From: JAJDFU01 sp964641965
GTDB lineage: Bacteria > Bacteroidota > Bacteroidia > Chitinophagales > Saprospiraceae
Assembly (NCBI GenBank): GCA_964641965.1
Contig: CAZXLD010000058.1
Span: 1-27,837, forward strand
Reading direction: 5' to 3'
Length of the DNA stretch: 27,837 nt
In this document: positions 1 to 8,592 of the stretch, piece by piece
How positions within the stretch are numbered: position 1 is the first letter of the stretch
Layout of the letters: the number at the start of each line of letters is the position of its first letter
Position numbers and translations under genes: made by a program
The notes under the pieces: model-generated
Told to the model about the DNA's origin: nothing
Seen by the model: only the letters and a program-made list of their open reading frames with translations
Database searches by the model: none

Positions 1-279
1 GACAAAAATCAAACCTGAAAATAACCAACTGTCAGATCAAATAGTGGCTATTACAACTATTGGCTATCTGCCCATTCCTGAAATGAATCTTTGCTAGTCC
101 GGTTTTCTCCAAGTTGGCAGGCTTTGCCCCTTCTGAAGGCCAGGGAATTCCCTCCCCGCATTTGCCAATCGAATCTGAGTGCTCCCTTACTCTATTGCTC
201 TATCCTCTTTGGAGTGCTTAGAGCAGTAATCTGCTTATAAGGTATGTTGTTTTTTCGTATCTTTTGAAGGCACAATAGC
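1..279. other. Upstream region with no supported gene
   Basis: No open frame here resembles a known protein. The segment should hold the promoter for the oxidoreductase pair that follows. A GAAGG stretch at 266-270 is a plausible ribosome binding site for that pair. A near match to the Bacteroidota -7 box (TATCTTTTG, about 259-267) is visible, but it lies too close to the start codon and lacks a spaced TTG, so I do not call a promoter. Confidence 0.5.
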
Positions 280-744
280 TTGACTATGAAATCCATATCC
301 TTTCGGTTGAATGGTCTGAAGAAAACCGTTCAATCAGACCCTGACACTCCCTTGCTCTGGGTGATCAGAGACGAACTGGGCCTTACGGGTACCAAGTATG
401 GTTGCGGTATCGCCATTTGCGGGACCTGTACTGTTCACCTGGATGGTGATCCCCTTCGCTCCTGCATCGCACCGATCTCCTCTGTGGAAGGCCGAGAAGT
501 GACTACCATTGAAGGCCTTTCCAGTGATCGAACACATCCTTTACAGCAGGCATGGATCCAGGAACAGGTGCCACAGTGCGGGTATTGCCAATCCGGCCAG
601 ATCATGCAGGCGGCTGCCTTGCTGGAGACGAATCCCGCCCCTAGCCGATCCGAGATCCTTACCTACATGAGAGGTAATCTTTGTCGCTGCGGTGCTTATA
701 TGCGTATCGTCAAAGCTATTGAATCAGCAGCTCAAAACGGATGA
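280..744 (+). CDS. iorA: (2Fe-2S)-binding small subunit of a molybdenum hydroxylase, isoquinoline 1-oxidoreductase alpha type
   Basis: Small electron-transfer subunit of a xanthine-dehydrogenase-family enzyme. It carries electrons from the molybdenum site on the partner subunit through two 2Fe-2S clusters. The N-terminal plant-ferredoxin fold has cysteines at 42, 47, 50 and 62 (the C-x4-C-x2-C pattern in GCGIAICGTC). The C-terminal helical domain has the second set at 100, 103, 135 and 137 (CGYCQSG and CRCG). All eight ligands are present and 154 residues is normal for the family. The start is a TTG at 280, nine bases after GAAGG; an ATG at 286 is an equally acceptable start. The stop overlaps the next start (ATGA at 741-744), so the two subunits are translationally coupled. 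The true substrate is unknown: this family includes isoquinoline, quinoline and aldehyde oxidoreductases. Confidence 0.93.
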   Translation: MTMKSISFRLNGLKKTVQSDPDTPLLWVIRDELGLTGTKYGCGIAICGTCTVHLDGDPLRSCIAPISSVEGREVTTIEGLSSDRTHPLQQAWIQEQVPQCGYCQSGQIMQAAALLETNPAPSRSEILTYMRGNLCRCGAYMRIVKAIESAAQNG

Positions 745-2921
745 TGATGCCCCAACCCGTAACTACTTCCCGACGTCGGTTTTTGCAACAAAGCGGAGGT
801 ATTCTTTTCTACGTATCCACTACTTTTTCTCTCTCTTCCCTGACAGCCTGCATGGAAGGGGGAAAAGCCAAAACAGGTCCGCTGTCCGAAGGCCACAAAG
901 TCAGCCTTTGGGTGCAGATCCATGCCGATGATCACATCACCTTTTTAAACCCTGCCTCGGAAATGGGGCAAGGGAGCATGACGGCTCTGGCCATGATCCT
1001 GGCTGAAGAATTGGATGCGGACTGGTCGAAAGTTAAGATCGAATATTCACCTATCGAGCCAGATCTGTACGGTTCGCCCGGATGGGGGCGACCACGTATG
1101 ATCACGGTCGGCAGCCGGACGGTAATGACTTATTATGACAGCCTTCGCCAGGCCGGTGCCCAGGCCAGGTATGTCCTGCTTTCCAATGTAGCCGATCACT
1201 GGCAGGTGCCTGTCGAAGAACTAAGTACCGAACCCAATACCGTAATTCACGCCGGTAGCGGCCGTCGGATTTCCTACGGGGAGATTGCCGACTTTGTCAA
1301 ACCACTGGAAGAGATTCCCCGGATTCCGGAAGAACAGCTGAAGGATCCATCCGAATTTCGGCTGATCGGAAAACTATCGAACCGCTATGACGTGCCGCCA
1401 AAGGTAGACGGCAGTGCAGTGTATGCGATCGACATACAACTTCCCGGCATGGTGTATGGAGTCATCGCCCGTTCTCCGGTGCATGGTTCACGGCCCGACC
1501 TGCAGAACGAAGAGGAAATCCGGTCGCTGGAGGGGGTGTTGGAGGTGGTCAATCTGGACCATGGGATCGGTATCCTGGCGTCTTCCATCCATTTGGCACT
1601 AAAGGCTCGCGAAAAACTGGAAATTGAATGGAGCAAGGACCCTCCGGCCATGACCCACAGTAGCGAAGAAGCCTATCACAACTACAGACGAGTTGCTTCG
1701 GAAAAGGGCGGTCAGGGCAGAATCATGGTCGAAGAAGGGAATGTGGACAACGCTTTTTCAGCTGGAGTGAAAACCTATTCCTGCGATTATAAAAACGATT
1801 ACATCTACCATGCCCAGATGGAGCCTCTGAATGCCATAGTTTCCCTGGCTGGAGACGGTCAAAGCGCAGAGGTTTGGGCAGGCACCCAAAACCCGGCTGG
1901 TGCCCGGTCGGCAGTGGCTGAAGCCCTGGGTATGGAAACAGAGCAAGTACAACTGCATCCTCAATACCTGGGTGGTGGATTCGGCCGGCGGTCCACCTCG
2001 GACTACATTGTAGAAGCGGCTCTGCTGGCCAGAGCAGCAGGCTCTCCGGTTAAACTGATCTGGACCAGGGAGGATGACCTGCAGTACGGCATGTTCCGGC
2101 CAATGTCCCTGCAACGCATGCAGGCCAGCGTAGACGATGAGGGTAGTATCACCGGCTGGCGGCATTTTATCGTTGGTACCGGTGATGGCTTGCTCGGCTC
2201 GGGAGCGGAAACCGGGTTCTACACTATCCCCAACCAGCATATCGAGGTCAGAAATATCGATCACGGCATACGCACCAAACACTGGCGGGCCGTGGGACAT
2301 GGGCCCAACAAATTTGCTATAGAGGCTTTTATCGATGAGATTGCCGTTGACCAGGGCATTGACCCTCTGGAATTCAGGCTTCGACTTATGAAAGATCATC
2401 CCAGGGCAAAGAAAGTATTGCAAACGGTAGCTGAGATGGCCGATTGGGAGAACCCGGGGCCGGCAGGTCGTGCCAAAGGCATCGCGTTCGCTGAGCGCAG
2501 TCAATCGCTGGCAGCCTGCGTATGTGAGCTCTCCCTGACGGAGGAAAACCAGATTCGGGTACACCGGATCTGGGCTGCCCTGGATGCCGGGGTAGTGGTA
2601 CAGCCCGACAATGCCATCGCCCAGATGGAAGGAGGCCTGCTTATGGGCCTAAGCAGCGTGCTGACTGAGCGTCTGACCATTGAGCAGGGGCGGGTACGGC
2701 AAAGCAATTTTCACGATTATCCGATCCTGCGGGCAGACGAAATTCCGGAAGAGATACAGGTAAAACTTATTCCATCCAAAGAAGCACCTACCGGTATTGG
2801 CGAGTCGGGTATACCCATTATCGGAGGGGCTGTGGCCAATGCTTTTGCGGCCTTGACGGGCAAACGGCTTCGTTACCTGCCGTTCCGGCCGGAAAAAGTG
2901 AAGCTGGCACTGGAGGTTTGA
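741..2921 (+). CDS. iorB: Molybdopterin-binding large subunit of a molybdenum hydroxylase, isoquinoline 1-oxidoreductase beta type, Tat-exported
   Basis: Catalytic subunit (726 residues, normal for the single-chain IorB family) that should hold the molybdenum cofactor and hydroxylate a heterocycle or oxidise an aldehyde. The N-terminus carries a twin-arginine signal, SRRRFLQ at residues 10-16, followed by a hydrophobic stretch. The sequence LTAC ending at Cys37 resembles a lipobox, so the protein may be a Tat-exported lipoprotein. The cofactor-binding loop GGGFGRR is near residue 415. A GIGESG motif near residue 690 supplies the glutamate expected at the active site. It overlaps iorA by four bases. 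No FAD subunit, cytochrome or cofactor-insertion chaperone (XdhC type) is encoded in the window, so the electron acceptor is unknown. Confidence 0.93.
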   Translation: MMMPQPVTTSRRRFLQQSGGILFYVSTTFSLSSLTACMEGGKAKTGPLSEGHKVSLWVQIHADDHITFLNPASEMGQGSMTALAMILAEELDADWSKVKIEYSPIEPDLYGSPGWGRPRMITVGSRTVMTYYDSLRQAGAQARYVLLSNVADHWQVPVEELSTEPNTVIHAGSGRRISYGEIADFVKPLEEIPRIPEEQLKDPSEFRLIGKLSNRYDVPPKVDGSAVYAIDIQLPGMVYGVIARSPVHGSRPDLQNEEEIRSLEGVLEVVNLDHGIGILASSIHLALKAREKLEIEWSKDPPAMTHSSEEAYHNYRRVASEKGGQGRIMVEEGNVDNAFSAGVKTYSCDYKNDYIYHAQMEPLNAIVSLAGDGQSAEVWAGTQNPAGARSAVAEALGMETEQVQLHPQYLGGGFGRRSTSDYIVEAALLARAAGSPVKLIWTREDDLQYGMFRPMSLQRMQASVDDEGSITGWRHFIVGTGDGLLGSGAETGFYTIPNQHIEVRNIDHGIRTKHWRAVGHGPNKFAIEAFIDEIAVDQGIDPLEFRLRLMKDHPRAKKVLQTVAEMADWENPGPAGRAKGIAFAERSQSLAACVCELSLTEENQIRVHRIWAALDAGVVVQPDNAIAQMEGGLLMGLSSVLTERLTIEQGRVRQSNFHDYPILRADEIPEEIQVKLIPSKEAPTGIGESGIPIIGGAVANAFAALTGKRLRYLPFRPEKVKLALEV

Positions 2922-3548
2922 CCTGGATAGGATAGAATGGTTTCGGTTGAATTATACCGGTTTAAAATTAGAAAGTCGAAAGCTATTTTTTTTAACTCGA
3001 CCTTGTGTCCCGATAGGTCTAGTAATACCCTCGACCCACTCAAGGTTCCAGGACTGACCTCAAAATTGAGCGTAAGCGTATTTACAAGCTTTAGGAAAGA
3101 ATGATCCTGGGGAATAGGATATTCTTATCCTGATGCGGTACAATTTTTACTCCAACTATTGGCTACAAGTCTTCGTAAGGTCAGTTTAACCAGGCAGGCC
3201 TGCTGCCTAGCCACAGGAGAAGACTCTGTTGAAGGGTAGTCTGTTCCGTTTTTTTCCCGCTTGAGTCCGGGTTGTAGGAGTGGTTCTATTTCTACGATAA
3301 ACCGGATTCGGGAGCGCCGGAATACACTTTGGTCTACCGGTAGGCGGAATTGATGAAAAGAATAGGAATACCCTTTTCGCAATCCATTTTCCTTTTACCC
3401 AAGGCGACTTTTGTCATTTCCCCGTCCCTCACAAGGTTGCAAATTGGAAGTTGGAGGATTGGCTGTTTTACATACTCCTCTTTCTTGAGCTCTGGAGAGA
3501 GAAGGCATCACCCGATCCGGAAACGCTAACCAATTAAAATCAGGATCC
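2922..3548. other. Gene-free stretch of about 630 bases
   Basis: I see no supported gene. An 85-residue open frame on the minus strand (3125-3382) has no recognisable motif, no hydrophobic leader and no convincing start, so it is probably chance. The sequence just after iorB is AT-rich with a run of eight T (about 2985-2992) bracketed by short complementary GTCGA/TCGAC arms, which could act as a weak terminator. The last 60 bases should contain the promoter of the NAD(P)-binding protein at 3549. Confidence 0.5.
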
Positions 3549-4550
3549 ATGAAAAAAGTACTCATCGTAGGTGCGACCGGTCAGTTGGGAGGCCGGGTGT
3601 TCGAAAAACTGGCCGAAACGCTTCAATATACTCTCCGGATCCTGATCCGCAAGGACAGCCAGCACGACCATCTGCTGGCGCAGGGTCCGGAAGTGGTCTT
3701 TGGCGACCTGGCTGACCGGGAGAAAGTGGACTTGGCTGTACAGAGTTGTGATATTGTCATCACGACCGCCAGCGCAGCCATTCCCCGAAAGGAAGAAGAC
3801 ACCTTTGAACTGGTTGATACCCGGGGGCATCAATTGCTGATCGATGCGGCCAAAAAATATGGCATCGAACACTTCATTTATGTATCAGCTAACTTTGGCC
3901 TGTGGTACAGGCAGGTGGTTCCGCTGGCGAAAGCCAAGTTCCTCACTGAAAGCTACCTGAAAGCCAGTGGGGTGCCCTACACGATATACGCACCCGAACC
4001 CTTCATGGATGTCCACTTCGCACTGATGGGAACCACCATTCCGCTGAGAGGGGAGAGATCAGCGACTGTCCGAAGGCCCTTTCCGTTCCTCCAGCGATTT
4101 TTTGAGGGGATTAAAAACAACTTGCAGGAGGGAAAACTGGGTATCGCAGGCCGGCCGAAAATCTACCACAGCTACATCGCTATCGACAACGTAGCCGATT
4201 TTATCCTTGGGGCTGTGGAGTCGCCGGGATTGCGGAATAAATCCTTTCTCCTGGGTGGTCCGCAGGCGCTCTCCGGCTATGAAATCAAAGCATTGTTTGA
4301 AAAATTGCTGGGCAAATCGCTCACTTTCAAGAAAAGCCCGGCCTGGATGATGCTGTCCATGGGCTGGGTTTATTCCTGGTTTAACCCGATAGTAGCCAAC
4401 ATTTTCCTGATGAATTATGCGATGGCCCGCCATTCCACAAGGGTGGATTCCAATGCACTGGCCAACAGGCTGGGTATACGGTTGATCTCGGCAGAGGAGT
4501 TCCTTCGTTCCAAATTGGGTGCTGCCCGGGCTGCGCCGGCCGGTGCCTGA
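3549..4550 (+). CDS. NmrA-like atypical short-chain dehydrogenase/reductase family NAD(P)-binding protein
   Basis: The N-terminus has the Rossmann dinucleotide motif GATGQLGG at residues 8-15, typical of atypical/extended SDR proteins of the NmrA and NDUFA9-like groups. A VSANFG stretch near residue 117, in the position of the family's active-site strand, and a downstream Y-x3-P pattern are seen, but the classical YxxxK dyad is not clear. The protein may therefore bind NAD(P)H as a sensor or chaperone rather than catalyse a reaction. Length (333 residues) fits the family. The ATG at 3549 follows AGGA at 3542-3545. It faces the dehydrogenase gene at 4585 convergently, with a 34-base gap. Substrate and pathway cannot be read from the sequence. 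Confidence 0.85.
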   Translation: MKKVLIVGATGQLGGRVFEKLAETLQYTLRILIRKDSQHDHLLAQGPEVVFGDLADREKVDLAVQSCDIVITTASAAIPRKEEDTFELVDTRGHQLLIDAAKKYGIEHFIYVSANFGLWYRQVVPLAKAKFLTESYLKASGVPYTIYAPEPFMDVHFALMGTTIPLRGERSATVRRPFPFLQRFFEGIKNNLQEGKLGIAGRPKIYHSYIAIDNVADFILGAVESPGLRNKSFLLGGPQALSGYEIKALFEKLLGKSLTFKKSPAWMMLSMGWVYSWFNPIVANIFLMNYAMARHSTRVDSNALANRLGIRLISAEEFLRSKLGAARAAPAGA

Positions 4551-4584
4551 CAGCTAATGGTGTTGAGTGTGGCGAGCAAGTCAG

Positions 4585-5452
4585 CTAGCCCTCCAAGTAC
4601 TGGTGTATAGCCGCAAAATCCAGCCGGCCCAGTCCTTGCTGAACGGCTGCTGCATACACTTCCTTGGTCAGGTTCGCCAGAAAAAGCGGCTGCCCCTCTT
4701 CGTAGGCCGATTGTGCCAGCAGGTGAAGGTCCTTTTGCATGAGTTCGAGCGGAAACTGAACCTCGTAATCCCGGCTGCGGATCATTTCTGCTTTGAACCG
4801 GGTAAAGGGGGTGGATACGACCAGACCGGGTAGCGTATCGAGCAGGAACTCCCGGTCCAACCCCATTTTCTCTCCCAGGATCACCGTTTCAGAAAACATG
4901 AGCATTGATTGGGCAAGCAGGGCGTTGACGAGCATCTTGAAGGCTGAACCTTTTTCAGTTTCGCCGATGCAAAGTACTTTCTGGCCCATGGCTTCCAGGT
5001 AAGGTCTCGCTTCATCCAGATCCTTTTGGTCTCCACCTGCAAAGAAGGTAAGCTGTGCATTCTCTGCATGCGGCTTGGTGCCTGCTACAGGTGCACCAAG
5101 AAACCGGATCTGCTTTTCGTCTGCTTTTTCAGCAGAAAGGGAAGTGAATGAGGGGTTAACCCGTAGAGCAATCTACCCAAAGCGCGCCGTGTTTCATGCC
5201 TGACAGGAATCCCGATTCACCAAACGCAATTTCTTCCACCACTTCCGGCTTGGAAAGCATGGTAAAAACCATATCTGCATCCCCAACAGCAGCTGGATAG
5301 TAATCCGCACTTTTCGCGCCTGCGGCGACCAGTTCTCGAACCGGCTCCGGCGAGCGGTTGGCTACGGTGAGTTGGACATCTTCTTTTTTCAATAGATTTT
5401 TAGCCATGCGGCTGCCCATAATGCCCAGGCCGATCAAGGTGATTTTTTTCAT
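4585..5452 (-). pseudogene. NAD(P)-dependent beta-hydroxyacid dehydrogenase (3-hydroxyisobutyrate dehydrogenase family), frameshifted
   Basis: Two adjacent minus-strand frames form one dehydrogenase. The upstream part starts with MKKITLIGLGIMG (ATG at 5452) and holds the GxGxxG nucleotide-binding motif. It ends at VDCST, where an in-frame stop follows at about 5157. The downstream part continues without a gap in the next frame, reading VNP, then APVAGTKPHAENAQLTFFAGG, then GSAFK with the expected catalytic lysine (about residue 172), to a TAG at 4585. Reading two G instead of three at 5160-5162 (minus strand ACGGGTTAAC) restores a 288-residue protein, the usual family length with all key residues. 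Either a recent one-base insertion or a sequence error explains this. The family reduces or oxidises short beta-hydroxyacids or semialdehydes; the exact substrate is unknown. Confidence 0.88.
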
Positions 5453-5733
5453 TAGTAGTTGGTAGTTGGATGGATGCGTCAAGGAAATCCAATATTTCCC
5501 GTCAAGATAAAAAGGGACGGAAGGAGGGAATGCCGAAAAACGGTCAAGCGTGTAGTTATCCGATCATCTTTTTCTTCCTTAAGCAAAGAAAACCTACCCA
5601 AACTGCTTCCACAACCAGCCCAGTAGCAAGAGAATGGCCATTTAAAAATTAAATCTTTCCACAAAAAGGGTCGGCCGATGAATCCGCCGAAAAATTGCTT
5701 CAAGGCAGGTAGCTAAAGCAACCGATCCATTTT

Positions 5734-6201
5734 TCATATCCACTCTGGAGTCGGCTCCTTTAATACCGTCGATTGTTTATCCACCTGCCGGAAAAAGTCC
5801 TGGATGAGGGTCGGACAGCCCGTTTGGCGGATCGGCTCCAGTGCTGGCAAGGGCCTTCCGCCTCGGACATGACGAGCCAGGACTTCCCGGAGCTTCTCAT
5901 GCTTGAGAAACAGGAGGTAAGAACGAAACGCCCCTTCCTGGTTAACCAAATCATTGATCGTGTAAATCCCTTTTCGGTAGACGGCCAGCGTCCCGGCATT
6001 CAATATCGTTTCATCTCCATCGTAGGTCTGTAGCCTCTGCAGTCCTTCTTTCACCCAGGCGATCACTGGCATGGAAATGAAGCTGTGCCGCTCCAGTGCC
6101 GGTTCGAACAGTTCCTTTTTCAATAAGATCCCCTGCTCACCCTGGTAGAGAATCTGAACAATAGGGGGATCCATAAGTCGGGCCGGGATGGAAAGCATCA
6201 T
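5734..6201 (-). pseudogene. AraC-type regulator N-terminal ligand-binding domain, truncated before the helix-turn-helix
   Basis: This frame of about 155 residues resembles the N-terminal half of an AraC/ExsA-like regulator. It has a cupin-like sensor region with the pattern GTLAVYRKGIYTIND followed by a helical FRSYLLFLKHEKLREVL segment, as in Bacteroidota AraC proteins. The C-terminal pair of helix-turn-helix motifs (about 100 residues) is missing. The frame stops after PTPEWI at 5734, and I find no HTH in any minus-strand frame between 5483 and 5733, which is also too short to hold one. The start is most likely one of the ATGs at 6201 or 6198; an upstream TTG at 6213 is in frame. It is best read as a broken regulator, but a stand-alone sensor domain cannot be excluded. 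Its neighbour, the broken dehydrogenase, may have been its target. Confidence 0.6.
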
Positions 6202-6213
6202 GCCGAATTTCAA

Positions 6214-6541
6214 GTTTCAAGAATCGAATGTAAAATGGAACATTCCGCTTCCTGAAAAATAAAAAAAGCCAACTCCAATCGAAGCTCGTGCTCACGTTCA
6301 AAGCGCAGGTGCTTCAGATTGACTCCAGGGGTTGCAGTGCAAGGGTGTGCTGATGTCACCGCACTGCATTTCAATATCCTGCTGAATTATAGAAGTATTT
6401 CGGGGCGTTACCTGCAACTGGCAACAGAACTTGAGTCGGCAGGTACATTATTCGGAACAATTACCAGATTGCTGATGGGGACTGAATCCTGGTCGGGTAT
6501 AAATCACTTGAAGACTTTCCTGTATTTCCGGAAGCCTGTTA
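6214..6541. other. Gene-free stretch containing a hairpin
   Basis: No supported gene. An imperfect hairpin lies at 6333-6368, with 8-base complementary arms TGCAGTGC (6333-6340) and GCACTGCA (6361-6368) and a shorter inner GGTG/CACC pairing. No T-run follows on either strand. It sits between two minus-strand genes and could be a transcript-stabilising structure or a remnant of a repeat. Confidence 0.4.
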
Positions 6542-7147
6542 TCAGCCGTCCGCCGTCTTCTGATTGCCGCTCATGCTTCCCCGGGTGCCGAACAGATGGA
6601 TATCTTCCCGGCGCTTCAGGAACCAGGCTATGACAGCGGGAATCAGGATCAGAAATACGGTGACCGTGAGGATGCTTTTCCATACGGTGATCTGGCTCAG
6701 GCGGGAGATTTGATCCGGACTGAAAGACGGGTAGCTGTTCAACAATTGTAGAATGCGAAAATTTTCCAGGTAGTCCAGGGTAGTTACTATGAAAGGGAGA
6801 AAGCACAATAAGTAAAGAGGGCTGTTTTCCGGAAGGGTACGCTTGAGCACGTAAGCCAGCAGTAACGAAAAAGAAAGTCCGAACAGAATCGGATAGACCA
6901 TATCCACCGGCAACTGTTGCATCTTGTAAGCTCTGCGGCCTTCAGGGCCGAGTTTGTCGAAGAGGGTTTCTACATAAGCGAGATCGTATCCAAAAGGCAT
7001 AACATCCAGCAATTGAAGCCCATTGGCGTAGGAGCTGACCTCCGGTATGGTGACCAGGATCATGAAAGCGTATACCAATTGGGTTACGATCAACAGAAAA
7101 AGAGTTTTCCATCCGGTAGCGTGTTTCCGGACCAAAGGTGCTATCAT
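6542..7147 (-). CDS. Membrane protein with four predicted transmembrane helices, function unknown
   Basis: I do not recognise a named family. The 201-residue protein has hydrophobic segments at about residues 12-32, 82-104, 112-130 and 158-180. A soluble loop of about 45 residues lies between the first two, and the C-terminal tail is basic then polar. The charged residues inside or near helices 2 and 3 (PVDMVYP and TTLDYLENF) could be functional. The ATG at 7147 lies 22 bases downstream of a Bacteroidota-type -7 box on the same strand (7170-7177), which supports both the start and a short leader. It appears to be a single-gene unit, separated from the AraC fragment by more than 300 bases. Most likely an inner-membrane protein. 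Confidence 0.75.
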   Translation of the reverse strand: MIAPLVRKHATGWKTLFLLIVTQLVYAFMILVTIPEVSSYANGLQLLDVMPFGYDLAYVETLFDKLGPEGRRAYKMQQLPVDMVYPILFGLSFSLLLAYVLKRTLPENSPLYLLCFLPFIVTTLDYLENFRILQLLNSYPSFSPDQISRLSQITVWKSILTVTVFLILIPAVIAWFLKRREDIHLFGTRGSMSGNQKTADG

Positions 7148-7169
7148 AGCTATCTACACTTTAAGGCGG

Positions 7170-7177
7170 CAAAAGTA
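7170..7177 (-). promoter_or_regulatory. Candidate Bacteroidota sigma-ABfr -7 box for the membrane protein gene
   Basis: On the minus strand the bases read TACTTTTG, an exact match to TAnnTTTG, placed 22 bases before the ATG at 7147. The upstream region is very AT-rich but has no TTG at the ideal 17-20 base spacing, so only half of the consensus is met. Confidence 0.4.
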
Positions 7178-7527
7178 ACAAATAATATTTATTAAAATCT
7201 GTTGTCTTGTATACCGTTTAGGTAACGGCGGTAGTCTGCCAAGGAAAGGAGGGAATAGTGCAATACTCTTATGTCGCGAATATACGATCGACCGTTGGAG
7301 CGTATGACGGAAAACAGTTAAAAAAATGGGAAAAGCGTGCAGAAATCTGGAAATTTCCACTGGAAGATCAAGTCTTGTCTATTACAGTAAGGAAACTTGC
7401 CACTTGAAACTACAATACGAGTGCCAGTAGGGCACAGAACCCAAGTACCTTAGTACCTCAGCACCGTTTCAGTATCAGGCTTCCGGAGCGGGCGAACCTA
7501 TTTGGCGCGAATTATTGTTTGACCTTC
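7178..7527. other. Gene-free stretch before the methyltransferase gene
   Basis: No supported gene. A short direct repeat AGTACCTT/AGTACCTC is visible around 7443-7459. The sequence TTTGGCGCGAATTATTGTTT just before the start resembles a sigma-54 site, but its spacing is one base too long and it lies too near the start codon, so I do not call it. Confidence 0.4.
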
Positions 7528-8145
7528 ATGGGAATTTATCAAAGGTATTTGCTGCCGAAGGCCACCCATTGGGCTTGCCGGCAGAAGCCGGCCATGATGC
7601 AGCGGGCCAAGATCGTACCAGGAGCCTCGGGAAACGTTCTGGAAATCGGCATCGGGAGCGGACTGAACCTGGGTTTTTACCAACCGGATCAGGTAGACCG
7701 GATCTGGGGGCTGGAGCCTTCGGAGGGGATGCTGGAGCTTGCCCGCCAGCAAATAGTGCCTGAACAGGTGGTATTGGAGTTCCTGCAGGCCGGGGCGGAA
7801 TCCATTCCCCTGGGTCCAGATAGTGTGGATACCATTGTTTCCACCTTCACGCTTTGTACAATCCCGGATCTGCCTCAGGCGTTCAGTGAACTGCGCCGGG
7901 TGCTCAAACCGGGTGGGAGGCTCCTGTTTTGCGAGCATGGCAAGGCTCCGGATGGTGGCGTTCGTCGTTGGCAAAACCTTATTCAACCTGTCTGGAAAGT
8001 CTGCGGGGGTGGCTGCCACCTCAATCGGGATATTCCAGCCCTCCTCCGTGCGGGCGGTTTCTCCATTCAGCAACTGGATGCCATGTATATTCCCGGTTGG
8101 AAACCGGCCAGCTTTAATTATTGGGGCCGTGCAAAATTGCTTTAG
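7528..8145 (+). CDS. Class I SAM-dependent methyltransferase, METTL7-like
   Basis: Rossmann-fold methyltransferase. Motif I, VLEIGIGSGLN, is at residues 37-47 and the acidic ribose contact is Glu63 (GLEPSEGM). A DTIVSTFTLCTIPD stretch at 101-114 corresponds to motif IV, and LRRVLKPGGRLLFCEHG at 122-138 to the post-motif region. The C-terminal NLIQPVWKVCGGGCHLNRD (150-168) matches the signature of the METTL7/TMT1 family, whose human members methylate thiols; whether this bacterial homologue does so is inference. The start is uncertain: ATG at 7528 is preferred, with TTG at 7519 also in frame. The stop codon lies inside a strong hairpin, and the last 32 bases overlap the 3' end of the opposing four-helix bundle gene. 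Confidence 0.88.
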   Translation: MGIYQRYLLPKATHWACRQKPAMMQRAKIVPGASGNVLEIGIGSGLNLGFYQPDQVDRIWGLEPSEGMLELARQQIVPEQVVLEFLQAGAESIPLGPDSVDTIVSTFTLCTIPDLPQAFSELRRVLKPGGRLLFCEHGKAPDGGVRRWQNLIQPVWKVCGGGCHLNRDIPALLRAGGFSIQQLDAMYIPGWKPASFNYWGRAKLL

Positions 8146-8531
8146 CAATTTTGCAGATTCGGAGATACGAGGATTCGAGAATACGAAGATTATTTTTTGA
8201 GGAGGAGACGATTTTAGCCAACAACTTTTTGATGGAAAGGATCATGGGGCCTAACCCTGCTGGATTCGGATAGTTTTGGTTGGCTTCACATAATTCTAGC
8301 CAGTATTCGGTTTCATTTGCTTCTTTCAAAGCAATCGTCATCTTCGAAATGAAATCGGCCCTGCTTTGGGGGGATGGCGCTTCCCTTACATTTGCTCCGA
8401 TGGAGGTTCCTGACTTTAGCAATTGCTTGGAAATGATGTACTTCTTTTCATTTTCGAGGGAAGAACAGTAATCAAAAATTTTTTTTGGCGAACTTAAAAC
8501 TGAGATCGAGAATTTCATTCTTTTTCTGCAT
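8114..8531 (-). pseudogene. Four-helix bundle protein (S23 / 23S rRNA intervening-sequence family), frameshifted near its N-terminus
   Basis: The core reads SKQLLKSGTSIGANVREA followed by ADFISKMTIALKEANETEYWLELC, the diagnostic part of the four-helix bundle family. The family forms small pentameric helical bundles, often found inside rRNA intervening sequences or as orphan genes, and has no known enzymatic role. The natural start appears to be the ATG at 8531 (MQKKNEILDLSFKFAKK), which gives the usual family N-terminus, but that frame hits a stop after a run of eight A on the minus strand (about 8478-8485). Seven A would join it to the rest and give about 138 residues. A frame beginning at 8518 is open, but its first 13 residues do not fit the family. 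The C-terminal part is repetitive at the DNA level and overlaps the methyltransferase gene. Confidence 0.82.
8130..8155. terminator. Hairpin at the convergent ends of the methyltransferase and four-helix bundle genes
   Basis: Arms of 11 bases (8130-8140 and 8145-8155, TGCAAAATTGC and its complement) enclose a TTTA loop. The methyltransferase stop codon (8143-8145) lies inside it. No long T-run follows on the plus strand, so it is an atypical terminator. The symmetric position suggests it could serve both converging transcripts. Confidence 0.45.
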
Positions 8532-8592
8532 GGATAGAGGTTTAGTCTTGGGAAAGAATCTAATTTAAAACTTTTTGTTTAATTTTTAAATT

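Noticed and set aside
1758..2564. Open frame of 268 codons antisense to iorB
   Set aside because: It lies fully inside a strongly supported gene and resembles no family.
3125..3382. Minus-strand open frame in the gap after iorB
   Set aside because: It has no recognisable motif, leader or ribosome binding site, and is short enough to be chance.
6319..6633. Plus-strand open frame overlapping the membrane protein gene
   Set aside because: Its composition is random, it contains a hairpin, and it overlaps the better-supported gene on the other strand.
7502..7519. Sigma-54-like site before the methyltransferase gene
   Set aside because: The spacing between the two boxes is one base too long, and the site nearly touches the start codon, leaving no leader.
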